Source: Siphonodentalium dalli (lineage: Eukaryota; Mollusca; Scaphopoda; Gadilida; Siphonodentaliidae). From it: DNA of 64,000 bases. Below the pieces are notes generated by a model. It ran no database searches. It worked only from the letters and a program-made list of their open reading frames with translations, and had not been told where the DNA came from. This document shows, in pieces, positions 11,238 to 23,105 of this stretch. The number at the start of each line of letters is the position of its first letter. Position 1 is the first letter of the stretch. The DNA is taken from the NCBI GenBank assembly GCA_032622095.1, contig CP136061.1:53763762-53827761 (forward strand), given 5' to 3'. Made by a program: the position numbers and the translations under genes.

Positions 11238-12597
11238 TCAAGGTTTGTTCTTTGAATACATGTGGTATTTTGAGTAGACTAGATGACCCGGAATATGTAA
11301 AGTTTCTCAGTACATTTGATGTCATGTTTGTACAAGACATAAATACCGATGCAGCGGATCAAATAAATGTACCCGGATTCATAACAATGTCTTGGCAAGA
11401 TATGCACACCATTTCACATTACCGTTCGGGTGGTCTGTGCATTTTAGTGAATGAAAATTTAGCATCACAAGTTCAGAGTCTTCCGATTGATTGCGAGTTT
11501 GTCATTTGGATTAAAATTTGTCGTATAATAACGATAACCCAATAATATTAGGAAATGTATACATCCCTTCAATTAGTTTATTCTGATCGTTAAGTTGAGA
11601 CATTACAGAGATGTATGGATATAATATACAATATATTTCAGTACAGGTATATATTATATATGGCATAATAATAGTAGATAGAAAGGATGGACCGTATTGT
11701 TTCAGTGTGACATGCAGGCGGGTGATATAAGCCTCAGGCGGACCTAAATATTTCTAAGACCTTCTTAATAAACACTGATAGATTTTTAACTGTCTTTTGA
11801 TTTCGGGAGTTGAAAAGAGCGGCTAGTTTGTAAGTGTTCGGTCTCTGGTAGTAGTAGGGTTTCAGGTAGTTTATTCTAAGTTCATTAAGTTCCCTAGACT
11901 TCAATACCATGTGGTATTCATCGCCGATTTCGAGATTACAGTGAGTGCAGATTCTGTCGAAATAATCGGTATTCGTCCAAGCACCGAGTTCTATAGGGAG
12001 TTTGTGGTTTCTTGTGCGGAAAGCTAAAATATTGCTAACTGCTCTGTTATCATCAAGGGATAAGTAATTCTCTCGTTCAAAATTTGACTTTATAATTCGG
12101 TAAAATGCGAACTTGCTTGATTTCGATATTGTTGACCACTCTTGAATGTATATGTCACGTAGCTTACCGATAGTTGTGCGATTGAGAAGGGTCAAAATAC
12201 AGTTCATCTGATTCTTTTGACAGCATTTACAGGTCGATTGTTGAAAAGAAATCGTTTTTCGGAGAAAATATTCTGATGATTGGTGATTTTAATGATCGAA
12301 CAGCAATATTGATTGACTATACACACGATGATAACAGTACTCCAGTAACTGCAACTGACCGCTACTCACGTGACCCTAAAACCAATAATTATGGGTACCG
12401 GTTGATCAGCCTTTCTAGAAGTGTAGGTGTTCGTATTGCGAACGGTCGACTGGGGTCAGACAAAGGTGTTGGTCAGCTGACCTGTCGTGGTGCAAGCCTA
12501 ATTGACTACTTTCTTGTAGCCGATATTATTGATTTCCAGGTCAATGATTTTGACGCCTTATTATCTTATGACCACTCCGCTGTGATATTCGGTTAAG
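11238..12597 (+). pseudogene. LINE apurinic-like endonuclease, interrupted
   Basis: The N-terminal part (11238-11587) encodes VCSLNTCGILSRL, then FLSTFDVMFVQD and RSGGLCILVNE, the opening strands of an exonuclease-endonuclease-phosphatase fold. A frameshift near 11540 precedes GNVYIP. After the inserted fragment, coding resumes at about 12207 with MIGDFNDRT, the conserved GDFN catalytic block, then GVGQLTCRGASLIDYFLV and LSYDHSAVIFG, the conserved SDH-like end with the catalytic histidine. The enzyme would nick target DNA for target-primed reverse transcription. The frameshift and the 619-bp insertion make this copy dead. Confidence 0.75.
11588..12206 (-). mobile_element. Antisense LINE 3' fragment inserted in the endonuclease
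   Basis: This 619-bp insertion is flanked by a short direct duplication (TCTGAT at 11582-11587 and 12207-12212). On the minus strand it encodes the C-terminal end of a LINE reverse transcriptase protein, about 157 residues (ATG at 12205-12207, end at 11734). Its signatures are AFRTRNHKLPIELG and ICTHCNLEIGDEYHMV, the zinc-binding tail common in LINE ORF2 proteins, but the expected last cysteine is replaced. The rest (11588-11733) is 3' untranslated sequence, AT-rich near the end. It is a typical 5'-truncated insertion into an older LINE. Confidence 0.75.
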
Positions 12598-12782
12598 CGT
12601 GCGAAATCAAGCCATCACAAATCCTTTATGCTATTCCAGACGTGAGACAATGGTTAACACTTGGTGTACTTGGCTCCTCTCACCCCCTCCCACGTTAATA
12701 GAGCAGCATGGCTAGTGGGTGACTATACATATGGCTTGGAACTTGCGATATAACATCAAGAGAGAATCACGGATACATCCAT

Positions 12783-13250
12783 TTGTCTACGGACCCAGTT
12801 AGCACCCTGCTCCAGGACTTGAGAAGCATAGTGAGGATAGTACTCAGAGAAATATCCTGCAGGGCTACTGTATTGGAAATACGAAACTACTCCATACAAG
12901 AGTTCAATAAAAAGGTGCTCCATAAGCTTATCAGTAGGCACCGGAAGAACCGAAGACGGTATCCGGTAATACCTACAATACCACCATACAACGGTGAAGA
13001 CCTAAAACTTGCACAAACTGTTATATAATTAAACAACGGAGTGCGTGAAATAAACGACCACTATCACAGACATTCGCTGAAATTCTCTGTCGACCTAAGC
13101 AAAAATCCCAAGGTTGCAAAGAAACAAAAACATCACCCAGCGTACTCGTTTTGACTATACAAAGATGGAATCCACCCAAACACGACATTGAGTTTGGCTG
13201 AGGAAAATAAGAAATCAGGCAAGAGATGACTGTTGGTAGGTGCTTTACAG
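12783..13250 (+). pseudogene. CR1-like ORF1 remnant, SGNH-esterase-like end
   Basis: One frame encodes IRNYSIQEFNKKVLHKLISR and PVIPTIPPYN; after a stop it continues with NNGVREINDHYHRHS and ends with YKDGIHPN. The DGIHPN block is the Asp-x-x-His catalytic motif of SGNH hydrolases, and the preceding pattern of a beta-strand ending in PP followed by a helix with REIN also fits that fold. Esterase domains are known in ORF1 of CR1 and L2 elements, where they are thought to act in membrane or particle association. The upstream Ser-containing block was not found, and stops break the frame. Confidence 0.5.
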
Positions 13251-13608
13251 AGATGTGGGTTGACAAGAGCTCTGTCCCACTTCCACCCCAGAAAGTGTGG
13301 CCGCTTCCAAGCTATGCTGAGGTGCCTAGGGAGTGTGGGCGCTTCCACGCTCCCGAATGTTCTGCTAAAACACCTAACAGAGTACAGGCTGCCAAGAGGA
13401 GATGTCACAGCACAAAACAAATACTAAACTCAAGTATAACCCTCGTGCTCTTAATGATGCTGTCTCGAGTGACGCTGAACCATTGCCACAGTAAAGGAAA
13501 CAGTTTCCTGATAATCAACCGGGCCATACCAACCTAAACATTGATCATGAAAGGCCTTCGGATAAGACCATCAACTTTGAACACCAAGCATATTAATGAC
13601 TAGGGGGT

Positions 13609-13632
13609 GGTGTCTGATTAAACCCCGGTCCG
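13609..13632 (+). other. Decayed 2A-like motif
   Basis: In the frame of the PHD-endonuclease ORF, the codons read L-G-G-G-V-stop-L-N-P-G-P. This is the 2A recoding consensus D-V-E-x-N-P-G-P with Asp changed to Gly and Glu replaced by a TGA. The NPGP core, where ribosomes skip a peptide bond, is intact. The stop codon means this copy could not be translated through the motif. Confidence 0.6.
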
Positions 13633-15074
13633 AGGAAAAGACTAGCCAGCATCTACACATGCGGCTTCTGCCAAGATGATGTCACCTGGGTAAGAGGAGG
13701 CGTTTGTTGTGAAGAGTACGATATTTGGTACCATAAATCCTGCATGGAGATGTCAACAGCAGAATATGAAAAACTGACAAACCCAAGTATACAATGGTAC
13801 TGCTGCAAATGCGACAATGTCAGTATAGACAACTTCACCTACATGAGTTATGAACTGGAAACCTCAAGCGACTATTTTTACCCCGACTCAATGAATATAA
13901 GCCTCAATAGCCTAAACAACTCAGTTTTTAACCCGCCGAGAACCAGCAGCCCAGCTGCTTCATCGCCACATCAGACGACCACCGCTACAGCTACAAGGAA
14001 AGGAATTCAAATATCTTCGAGTGAATGCACAAGCTCGTCCAACCAAATATATGAACTCCCCGATAAACACAATATGAGGATAATGTCAACATACTGTAGA
14101 AGCGTACAACAAAACAGATCAGAATTCTCAGCTGCAATAACCTACATCAAGCCAGATATCATCATAGGCACGGAATCGTGGCTGAGAGGAGTGAAACCAG
14201 GTAGACCCACTTCTGCTGATGCTATTAAATCCTCAGAGATTTTACCATCAAATCTGAATGTGCTCAGAAACGACAGAAGCAACAAAGGGGGGGGGTCTTC
14301 ATCTGTACACAGGCATCAATACCAACAATTGAACTCTCGGACCTTGTTACAGACTGTGAAGTTGAGTGGGCAAAGATTAAGACCACAGCCAAAAAAGACC
14401 TCTATCTTGCAGCCTTTTATATGCCACACCGAGACGTAAAACACATCACGGAACTCAATAAATCGCTGCGCACCCTCAACGTAAAACATCACATGGATAT
14501 CATTATATCAGGCGACTTCAACTGCCCGGACATAAATTGGGACAACTTGGTAGTGAAATCAGGAGCAGCTGACGCAGATGTCCAGAGAACACTGATCGAT
14601 ATATGTATTGAACATGGACTGAAGCAGGTACAAAGAAATCCAACCAGAGAAGAAAATGTCCTTGACCTCGTACTGACAAACAACCCTGATTTGATTAAGG
14701 CAACAAGCACAACACCAGGTATATCAGGCCATGACATCGTAGTGATGGATTGCACAATTAAACCGTATACCAAAAAACAAACCAAGCGCAAAGCATACGC
14801 TTTCAAAAAGGCGAACTGGTCCACAATAGCTGAAGACATAACAAACCTGAGCAAGAAAATAAATACCCTGGCAGAAAACCCCGAGGTAGATACAAACATC
14901 CTATGGGAAGACTTTAAAAACGGCATCATGAAATTCATCCAAGAAAATGTTCCCAGCATACCAACAAGACAACAAAACCAAGTCCCGTGGATGAACAAGA
15001 AACTGAAGAACATACTAAAGAAAAAATGTCGCCTATACAAGAAATCCAAAGATAAGAACAAGTGGGGAAAATAA
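13633..15074 (+). pseudogene. CR1-like ORF2 N-terminus: PHD finger plus endonuclease
   Basis: Just after the 2A-like motif, a PHD zinc finger is encoded at 13651-13813: CGFCQDD, then CCEEYDIWYHKSC, then WYCCKC supply the Cys4-His-Cys3 ligands. PHD fingers bind histone tails, so this domain may steer integration. A Ser/Thr-rich linker follows (to about 14080), then the endonuclease. Its opening strand is MRIMSTYCRSV with DIIIGTESWL, and the core MDIIISGDFNCPDINW and NVLDLVLTNN lies in a second frame (from 14421); the motif SGHDIVV supplies the catalytic Asp-His. A frameshift lies near 14330. The region to 15074 is the helical linker toward the reverse transcriptase. Confidence 0.8.
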
Positions 15075-16813
15075 ATATAGGAAATTCCAAAAAGCAGCTA
15101 GGAGAGCTTTTCGGCAGGCATAATGGGATCACATGAACAAGATCATGATCAATGGAATGGCGATGAAAAGCACCAAACCATTCTGGTCCTACATGAAGAC
15201 AAAAAACAAGGGCAACATCGGCACTGCACCATTAAAGAACAAGGGGAAGTTAGTGGATGACAGTGTGGGAAAGGCAGAAATTCTGGTCCAGCAGTTTAAA
15301 TCAGTATTTACCAGAGAAAACCCTGATGAAAGTATACCACCACTAAACATGGACACCGAAAGCATAGAACATCTGGACATAGTAGTAGACGGTGTAACCA
15401 AACTGCTGAAGGACGTAAAGCGAGGGAAACCTCCCGGACCTGATGGTATCCCACACATCGTGCTGAAAACATGTGCATACGAAATTGCACCAGGACTATC
15501 CACCATATTCCAGAAATCCATATCAACAGGGATTTTACCAAACGACTGGCTCAGCGCAAACATCGCACCGATGTATAAGAAAGGGGACGTGCACCAAGCT
15601 GAAAATTACAGACCAGTCTCACTTACATCTGTGTGTTGCAAGATATTAGAGCACATAATATGCGCCACATCATAAACCACCTGGAAGACCGTGACATCCA
15701 ATCCAAACTAAACCATGGATTCAGGAAAGGCCACTCTTGCGTCACCCAACAACTCACCACAACCACCGATTTCTTCACTAACTTTGAAAACAAAATCCAA
15801 ACCGACGTTGCAATCCCCCCGATTTCTCCAAAGCATTTGATACAGTACCACACAAGAAACTGCTTGCAAAAATGCGAAGTTATGGTATTGATGGAAACCT
15901 CCTTGCCTGGCTCGAAACCTTCCTCACAAAGCGCCAAATGCGAGTGACCATCGAAGGTGAAACATCCCAATATGTGACGGTCGACTCAGGGGTACCCAAA
16001 GGGACTGTGCTTGGTCCTCTTCTCTTCTTATGCCATATCAATGACCTCCCAGATAGCATCTCATCACTGGTAAGAATATTCGCCGATGACTGTCTGCTCT
16101 ACAGATCGATCAACAACCATGACGATCACATCACCTTGCAGCGTGACCTAGAACACCTTGAAAACTGGGCACACATATGGGGCATGCGATTCAATGCCAA
16201 GAAATGTTATATTTTGTCCATCGCACCATAATCCTCATTTAGATACAAACTGGACAATCACCTACTCCAACAGGTAACAGAAAGCCCATATCTTGGCGTC
16301 ACATTATCGAACGATATGCATTGGTCATCTCACATCGGCAAAACAGTAAGCAAACCAAAAGCATGTATTCGTCGGAACATGAGAAGAGCACCAGGAAGGA
16401 GCAAATAAATCGCACCAAGCTAGAGTATGCAGCAGTCGTATGGGACCCTCATCTGTAGAGAGACATTGATAATTTGGAGAGAATGCGGAAGAGGGCAGTA
16501 AGGTTTATCACCGGTGATTATACCTCTAGATAAGAGGGGTCAGTAACAAGCATGCGGCAACATCTCATGCTGCAGACTCTTGAAGGCAGGAGAACAGAAC
16601 AAAGAGTGCAACTGTTTGGCAAGATAGTGGATGGGCTGGTCCCAGCTATCGACACCAAAGGACTCTTGAGACCTAAACATCAAAGTGGTAGAAAATTAAG
16701 GCCAAAAAAATAGACGGTTCACTGCAAATAACTTTGTTCAAAGCCTGGAGTGTATCAACTCCAAACCATACGAATTAATCAAGGCCGACCGCACAGAATA
16801 TCGAAATTCGTGA
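15075..16813 (+). pseudogene. CR1-like reverse transcriptase and C-terminal domain
   Basis: The reverse transcriptase starts with FWSYMKTKN and shows GKPPGPDGIP, then IAPMYKKGD and ENYRPVSLTSV (15133-15660). After frameshifts it continues with a finger motif FRKGHSC, motif A FSKAFDTVPH (about 15820-15850), motif B DSGVPKGTVLGPLLF, and motif C IFADDCLLY (about 16078-16104) with the catalytic aspartates. The C-terminal part carries YLGVTLSND, EYAAVVWDPH and RKRAVRFITGDY, typical of CR1-group elements, and ends at 16813. It would copy element RNA at the nicked target. At least three frameshifts inactivate this copy. Confidence 0.85.
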
Positions 16814-16935
16814 TTGGAACCACCTTGAAGAGGATTCTATGCGCTCTCTACTTCCATCAGAGGACGAAACAACAACTAACACCACGTCATAGTCTCATCC
16901 CGTGTGCTAATACATCCGACAGGATCCTGCACTGA

Positions 16936-18235
16936 AACCATACACAGATACAGAGACAGAGTCAGGTTGACCCACTGGCGGCGATCCAACCTTGCACTTC
17001 CATATGGTTGGTTCGCAATAGCTCTTGCTGCACCCCCCCCTTAATGGGGAGTAGTAGGTATATACGGAGCGCGCAATCACACTGCCCTTGGTGACCCCAG
17101 AATACCGACACTCCTGGTTCGAAAGTATCAATAGGCATGTTAACTACAGGCTATTTAACTCGAATATCTACATTCCTTTCATGGATGTGTCGACCTGTCG
17201 TCGGCGGCGGATGTGGTCCGGGACTCCGCATTACTGGACATTTGTCCATGCATGGGGAAGTCCGGGATATCGGCCGACGCCGACGTCATGTTTTGCACAT
17301 CTATGGGGAATGCTAATAATACATAAATTAGATATATTAATCCCTATTATATAATATATGCTATTTATTTATAGCTATTATACCTTGTATACTCGAAGTC
17401 GAAAGATATTTTGTCCACAAGGACCGACGCATGCAATTGTTTATATTTGGACCGACCCCCACCTTTATTATGTTGTTCTATAAGTGCAATACATGTGACG
17501 GTGAGTGACAGTAACATGTCATAATTATTCTTCAAAGTTCGATGTAATGATTGTAATGTTTCAATGATATTTTAGTTAAATGTGAACCAGGGGTTGGTCT
17601 GTCTATATATGTACTTTCTTTATGTCATACGATGTATGATTTATAATAAATAAACTATTGATTGTATGGCACAGGGTGACTATACGTCATATAAATAACA
17701 TGAAGGTTTCGTCGGATAGCTAATATAATGTATGTGTATAACTACAGGGGCGTGGCTATATGGGTTTGGTTGTCTCACCCAATGTGGTCCAAAGCGCCGA
17801 CACTGTGCCCATTTTCGAAAATGGGGGGGGGGGGTATATGCTATATATGCTATATATATATATATATATATATAATATGCAATTCTGAAGTGGACACGCC
17901 TAACTCAAATCCCTCCGTCAGCTCCAAGGCTTTACGGACGTTCAATGTATGTTTTTGTTATCATAAATATAGCCGGATATAATATAAACAATTTTCTTTT
18001 ACAAAACAGTTTTCATACTGAATCGACCCAAAGCAAATTAATCAATATTTTTTACCTTTTTATACATAGACATATTGTTTTTGAATGCATGGTATGGGAC
18101 TATATATCCCTTGTTTTTGAATGCATGGTATGGTAATATATATCCCATACACATGCATGCCGTTGGAAAGTAGATCATGTCATGAATCTCTGCTCTGGCT
18201 AACGCCCGTAGGGATCATCTTCCACCAGTACAACA
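16936..18235. other. Non-coding region with microsatellites
   Basis: No gene is recognised. It contains a short C run near 17032-17041, a G run at about 17822-17835 followed by a TA microsatellite (about 17837-17873), and a 43-bp tandem duplication of TTGTTTTTGAATGCATGG at about 18076-18145. Confidence 0.5.
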
Positions 18236-21200
18236 GCTCCTGGAGCTCCATGAATTCCGTGCATAGTTCCCAATTCCTAGTTCCGAGTTCTCAAAATTAA
18301 TAATAATCGTTACTAAATCGCCTATGTATGCATAACCACAGCAGATACGGGGCCATTCCTTAGGATTCTTCTTGTGCCACCACTAGTCCATCTAAACATC
18401 ACAAACCTAATCGCATACGCCGTCCAGCTGTTCAAACATTGGCGCAAGTCGTGCGTGGGGTCAAAATAATGAAAAAAAGGTAATTTTTCGTTGCTAAATC
18501 GCCTGCGTAGGCATAACTGTAGCAGCCACGAGGCTATCCTTTTGGATTCTTCTTGTGCCACCACAATTCCATCTACAAATCACAAACTGGTTCACATACG
18601 CCTGTTCAGCTGTTTAAAAATTGGGCGTAAGTCGTGCGTGGTGTCAAAATAATGAAAAAAAGGGTAATTTTTCGTTGCTAAATCGCCTGCGTAGGCATAA
18701 CCATAGCAGCCACGCGGCTATCCTTGTGGATTCTTCTTGTGCCACCACTAGATCATCTAGAAATAACAAACTGGTATCCAGCTATTCAAAAATTGGGCGT
18801 AAGTCGTGCGTGGGGTCAAAATAATGAAAAAAAATGAATTTCCGTTGCTAAATCGCCTGCGTAGTCATAACCGTAGCAGCCACGAGGCTATCCTTGTGGA
18901 TTCTTATTGTGCCACCACTAGTCCATCTACAAATCACATACTAGGTCACATAAACTCGTCCAGCTGTTGAAAATTTGGTCGTATATCGTGCGTGGAGTAG
19001 AAATGTTTCTTTGCTTATTCCAGTCTGTTCTCCTGAAAACCAGCACATTTTTTGCTTATAAGGAACAATAGTTTACGCAGATATATCTGCTTAGAATTGC
19101 TTCAGTTTGAGTCGATAATGTACTGAAAAGGAGACCCCTATTAGTCGCATTATCGACTCATATACTGGCGATGCTAAGCAGATTATGTGCGGAGAATATG
19201 TGCGGAGAATGACAACAATTCAACAACTGGTCGGGCGTATGTGACTTGGTTTGTGATTTCTAGATGGACTAGTGATGGCACAAGAAGAATGACAACAATA
19301 AGCCAACTCACGACTTACAGGTGTACGCTCATTAACACGTCTTTTCACTGTGGCTCGATCCATAAATAGAAATGACGACTATGACTCCATTATCTACTTA
19401 TTTCAGAAACAAATAAACACTTTATGTAACTAATTAAAATTTTAGGCCGAGTATGTGCGTATTTGCGCGATAATATGTTCCTAAACCGCCTGCGTTGGCA
19501 TAACCATAGCAGACAGGGGCTATCCTTGTGGATTATTCTTGTACCAACACTAGTCCATGTATAAATCACAAACTGTTTCACATACGCCTGTCCAGCTGTT
19601 CAAAAATTAGGAGTAAGTCGTGCGTGGGGTCAAAATAATGAAAACAAAGTCATTTTTCGTTGCTAAATCGCCTGCGTATATAGCAGCCACGGGGCTATCC
19701 TTATGGAATCTTCTTCTGCCACCACTAATCCATGTATAAATCACAAACTGGTTCACATACGCCGGTCCAGCTGTTCAAAAATTGGGAGTAAGTCGTGCGT
19801 GGGGTCAAAATAATGAAAACAAAATAATGTACTGGTTTTCAGAACAGTCTGGAATAAGCAACGAGAAATGTCATATTTCTACCCCACGCACGATTTACGC
19901 CCAATTTTTGAACAGCTGGACGAGTTTATGTGACCTAGTTTGTGATTGTTAGATGGACTAGTGGTGGCACAAGATGATTAAAATTACCTTTTTTCATTAT
20001 TTTGACCCCACGCACAACTTACGCCCAATTTTTATTTGAACAGCTGGACAGGTGTATGTGAACCAGTTTGTGATTTATAGATGGACTAGTTTGGCACAAG
20101 AATAATCCACAAGGACAGACCCGTGGCTGCTAAAGCTATGCCTACGCAGGCGATTTAGGAACATATCCTCGCGCAAATACGCACATGATCGACCTATAAT
20201 TTTAATTATTTACAAAAAGTGATTATTTGATTCTGTAATAAGCAGATAATGGAGTCATAGTCCTCATTTCGTTTTATGGCGTGAGCCACAGTGAAAACAC
20301 GTGTTAATGAGCGTACACCTGAAACGTCGTGGGTTGTTTTCTTGTTGTCATTCTCCGCACATAATCTGCTTAGAATCGCCTCTATATAAGTCGATATAAT
20401 GTGACTAATAGGGTCTCCTTTTCAGTACATTATCGACTCAAGATGAGACAATTCTAAGCAGATTATCTACTTAAAATATTTGTCCTTATAATCAAATAAT
20501 GTGCTGGATTTTAGGAGAACAGGCTGGAATAAGCAACGAAAAATGTCCTATTTCTACCTCACGCACGCCGTATGCCCAATTTTTCAACAGCTGGACGGGC
20601 GCATGTTACTTGATTTATGATTTTTAGATAGACTAGTGGTGGCACAATCAGAATCCACAAGGATAGCCTCGTGGCTGCTATGGTTATGCCTACGCAAGCG
20701 ATTTAGCAACGAAAAATCTCCTTTTTTTCATTATTTTGACCCCACGCACGACTTACGCCGAATTTTTGAACAGCTGGACAGGCGTATGTGAACCAGTTTA
20801 TGATTTATAGAGGGACTAGTGTTGGCACAAGATGAATCCACAAGGATAGTCCCGTTGTGCTATGGTTATTCCTACGCAAGCGATTTAGCAACGAAAACTT
20901 ACCTTTTTTTCACTATTTTGACCACACGCACGACTTACGCGCCATTTTTGAACAGCTGGACGGGCGTATGTGAACTAGTTTGTGATTTCTAGATGGACTA
21001 ATGGTGGCACAAGCAGAATCCATAAGAATAGCCCCCTGGCTGTTGCGGTTATGAATACATAAGGAATTTAGCAACGAAAAATGTCCTATTTTTACCCCAC
21101 GCACGACTTATACGACCATTTTTTGAACAGCTGGACAAGTTTATGTGACCTAATTTGTGATTTTTAGATGGAATTGTGGCAGCACAAGAAAAATCCAAAA

Positions 21201-21310
21201 GGATGGCCCCGTAGTTGCTGTGGTTATGCATACATAGGCGATTTAGTAACGATTATTATTATATTTTGAGAACTAGGAACTGGGAACTAGTAACGGAATT
21301 CATGGAGCTA
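18236..21310. mobile_element. Foldback-type element with repeat-filled inverted arms
   Basis: This is a 3-kb imperfect palindrome centred near 19840. The outer end AGCTCCATGAATTCCGT followed by ACTAGG/CTAGTT-like sequence at 18247-18310 is matched in reverse complement at about 21235-21310. Landmarks inside each arm also pair: TTCTCCTGAAAACCAGCAC at 19029 with the reverse at about 20500; CGATAATGTACTGAAAAGGAGACC at 19115 (given here only as a landmark) with about 20430; the CACTGTGGCTC segment at 19345 with about 20290. Each arm is built of direct repeats of about 170-184 bp that contain CGTTGCTAAATCGCCTGCG and CCAGCTGTTCAAAAATTGG. Long inverted termini made of tandem repeats are the hallmark of foldback elements. 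No transposase is encoded. Confidence 0.7.
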
Positions 21311-21603
21311 ACACCTTGAAACTTTTGAAGTTTTGACAGGGAACCTTATAAATTTGATAAAATAACGCGGGATTAGATTTCTTAGTTATAATCTGTTCTT
21401 ATACGGCTGAATTCTGGTCTCAGGTCTAGACCACCCTAATAATCACGGTGTTCCATGTCAGGACTTGGTCTCGAGAAACCACCTGGTCGCAAGCTGGGAT
21501 CGGCGCATTGTTGTACAATCAACGACAATCAATGACAATCTATGGACAAAAGCGTGCTGAGCGCTGCATCGAGATTGGTGTGTTGGTGTCTCCAAACCTT
21601 AGC

Positions 21604-21905
21604 ACGTGAAAGCGACTTATATCCGTGTTGTATAGCGGTATCTGTATGCCGTCGCCGTTCGACAGGGATCACGGGGCATGGGTGGTGCGGATTTCCACCA
21701 CCCCCCCTATGTGGATGTCACGACATTGTCAGTTTTACGGGTGGAGGAAAGTCTACGCAGAGAATAAATTCACCGAGAAACACTCCGCTGTGTGTAGAAA
21801 TACCGACCCCGGAAAGGGACCGACAAACTTGCCCAGATACACGAATCAGATTATCCCCACTTAGAGTGGATCGCGATACCGCGCTTGTCGGCATTCGAAC
21901 CAGCT
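21604..21905 (-). mobile_element. SINE-like segment, first duplicated copy
   Basis: On the minus strand a B-box-like GGTTCGAATGCC at about 21890-21901 is followed by a body that includes CCCGTAAAACTGACAATGTC, a core shared with the SINE at 2.9-3.2 kb. The A-box end is missing, cut off at the duplication junction. There is no convincing coding; the open frames here are shadows of the SINE. Confidence 0.55.
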
Positions 21906-22803
21906 TCGTCAGCGTCTCCTTTTTTTCATTATTTTGACCCCACGCACGACTTACGCCCAATTTTTGAACAGCTGGACAGGCGTATGTGAACCAGTTTATG
22001 ATTTATAGAGGGACTAGTGTTGGCACAAGATGAATCCACAAGGATAGTCCCGTGGCTGCTATGGTTATTCCTACGCAAGCGATTTAGCAACGAAAACTTA
22101 CCTTTTTTTCACTATTTTGACCACACGCACGACTTACGCGCCATTTTTGAACAGCTGGACGGGCGTATGTGAACTAGTTTGTGATTTCTAGATGGACTAA
22201 TGGTGGCACAAGAAGAATCCATAAGAATAGCCCCCTGGCTGTTGCGGTTATGAATACATAAGGAATTTAGCAACGAAAAATGTCCTATTTTTACCCCACG
22301 CACGACTTATACGACCATTTTTTGAACAGCTGGACAAGTTTATGTGACCTAATTTGTGATTTTTAGATGGAATTATGGCAGCACAAGAAAAATCCAAAAA
22401 GGATGGCCCCGTAGTTGCTGTGGTTATGCATACATAGGCGATTTAGTAACGATTATTATTATATTTTGAGAACTAGGAACTGGGAACTAGTAACGGAATT
22501 CATGGAGCTAACACCTTGAAACTTTTGAAGTTTTGACAGGGAACCTTATAAATTTGATAAAATAACGCGGGATTAGATTTCTTAGTTATAATCTGTTCTT
22601 ATACGGCTGAATTCTGGTCTCAGGTCTAGACCACCCTAATAATCACGGTGTTCCATGTCAGGACTTGGTCTCGAGAAACCACCTGGTCGCAAGCTGGGAT
22701 CGGCGCATTGTTGTACAATCAACGACAATCAATGACAATCTATGGACAAAAGCGTGCTGAGCGCTGCATCGAGATTGGTGTGTTGGTGTCTCCAAACCTT
22801 AGC

Positions 22804-23105
22804 ACGTGAAAGCGACTTATATCCGTGTTGTATAGCGGTATCTGTATGCCGTCGCCGTTCAACAGGGACCACGGGGCATGGGTGGTGCGGATTTCCACCC
22901 CCCCCCCCTATGTGGATGTCACGACATTGTCAGTTTTACGGGTGGAGGAAAGTCTACGCAGAGAATAAATTCACCGAGAAACACTCCGCTGTGTGTAGAA
23001 ATACCGACCCCGGAAAGGGACCGACAAACTTGCCCAGATACACGAATCAGATTATCCCCACTTAGAGTGGATCGCGATACCGCGCTTGTCGGCATTCGAA
23101 CCAGC
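22804..23105 (-). mobile_element. SINE-like segment, second duplicated copy
   Basis: The same segment as at 21604-21905, carried along in the 1.2-kb tandem duplication. It differs by a few substitutions and a longer C run near 22898-22908. Confidence 0.55.

Larger units (their letters stand above)
10638..12597 (+). mobile_element. LINE fragment: ORF1 and endonuclease, split by an antisense insertion
   Basis: This is a 5'- and 3'-truncated non-LTR retrotransposon. It contains the C-terminal half of an RNA-binding ORF1 protein (10638-11094), then an apurinic endonuclease domain starting near 11238 and ending at 12597. The endonuclease is interrupted at 11588-12206 by an antisense fragment of a different LINE. 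No reverse transcriptase follows, so the element was truncated or replaced by the CR1-like element that begins shortly after 12,700. Confidence 0.8.
12757..16935 (+). mobile_element. CR1-like LINE (ORF1 remnants, 2A-like, PHD, endonuclease, RT)
   Basis: A nearly complete but decayed non-LTR retrotransposon. In order it has ORF1 with an SGNH-esterase-like end, a decayed 2A-like motif (13609-13632), a PHD finger, an apurinic-type endonuclease, a reverse transcriptase with FADD, and a C-terminal domain ending at a stop at 16811-16813. The 3' untranslated part is short, and its end cannot be fixed precisely. This domain order is characteristic of CR1/L2-group elements of marine invertebrates. Several frameshifts (near 13028, 14330, 15070, 15660, 15820 and 16230) make it non-functional. 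Confidence 0.8.

Noticed and set aside
14489-15563. Long minus-strand frames opposite the CR1-like coding
   Set aside because: They are antisense shadows of the endonuclease and reverse transcriptase.
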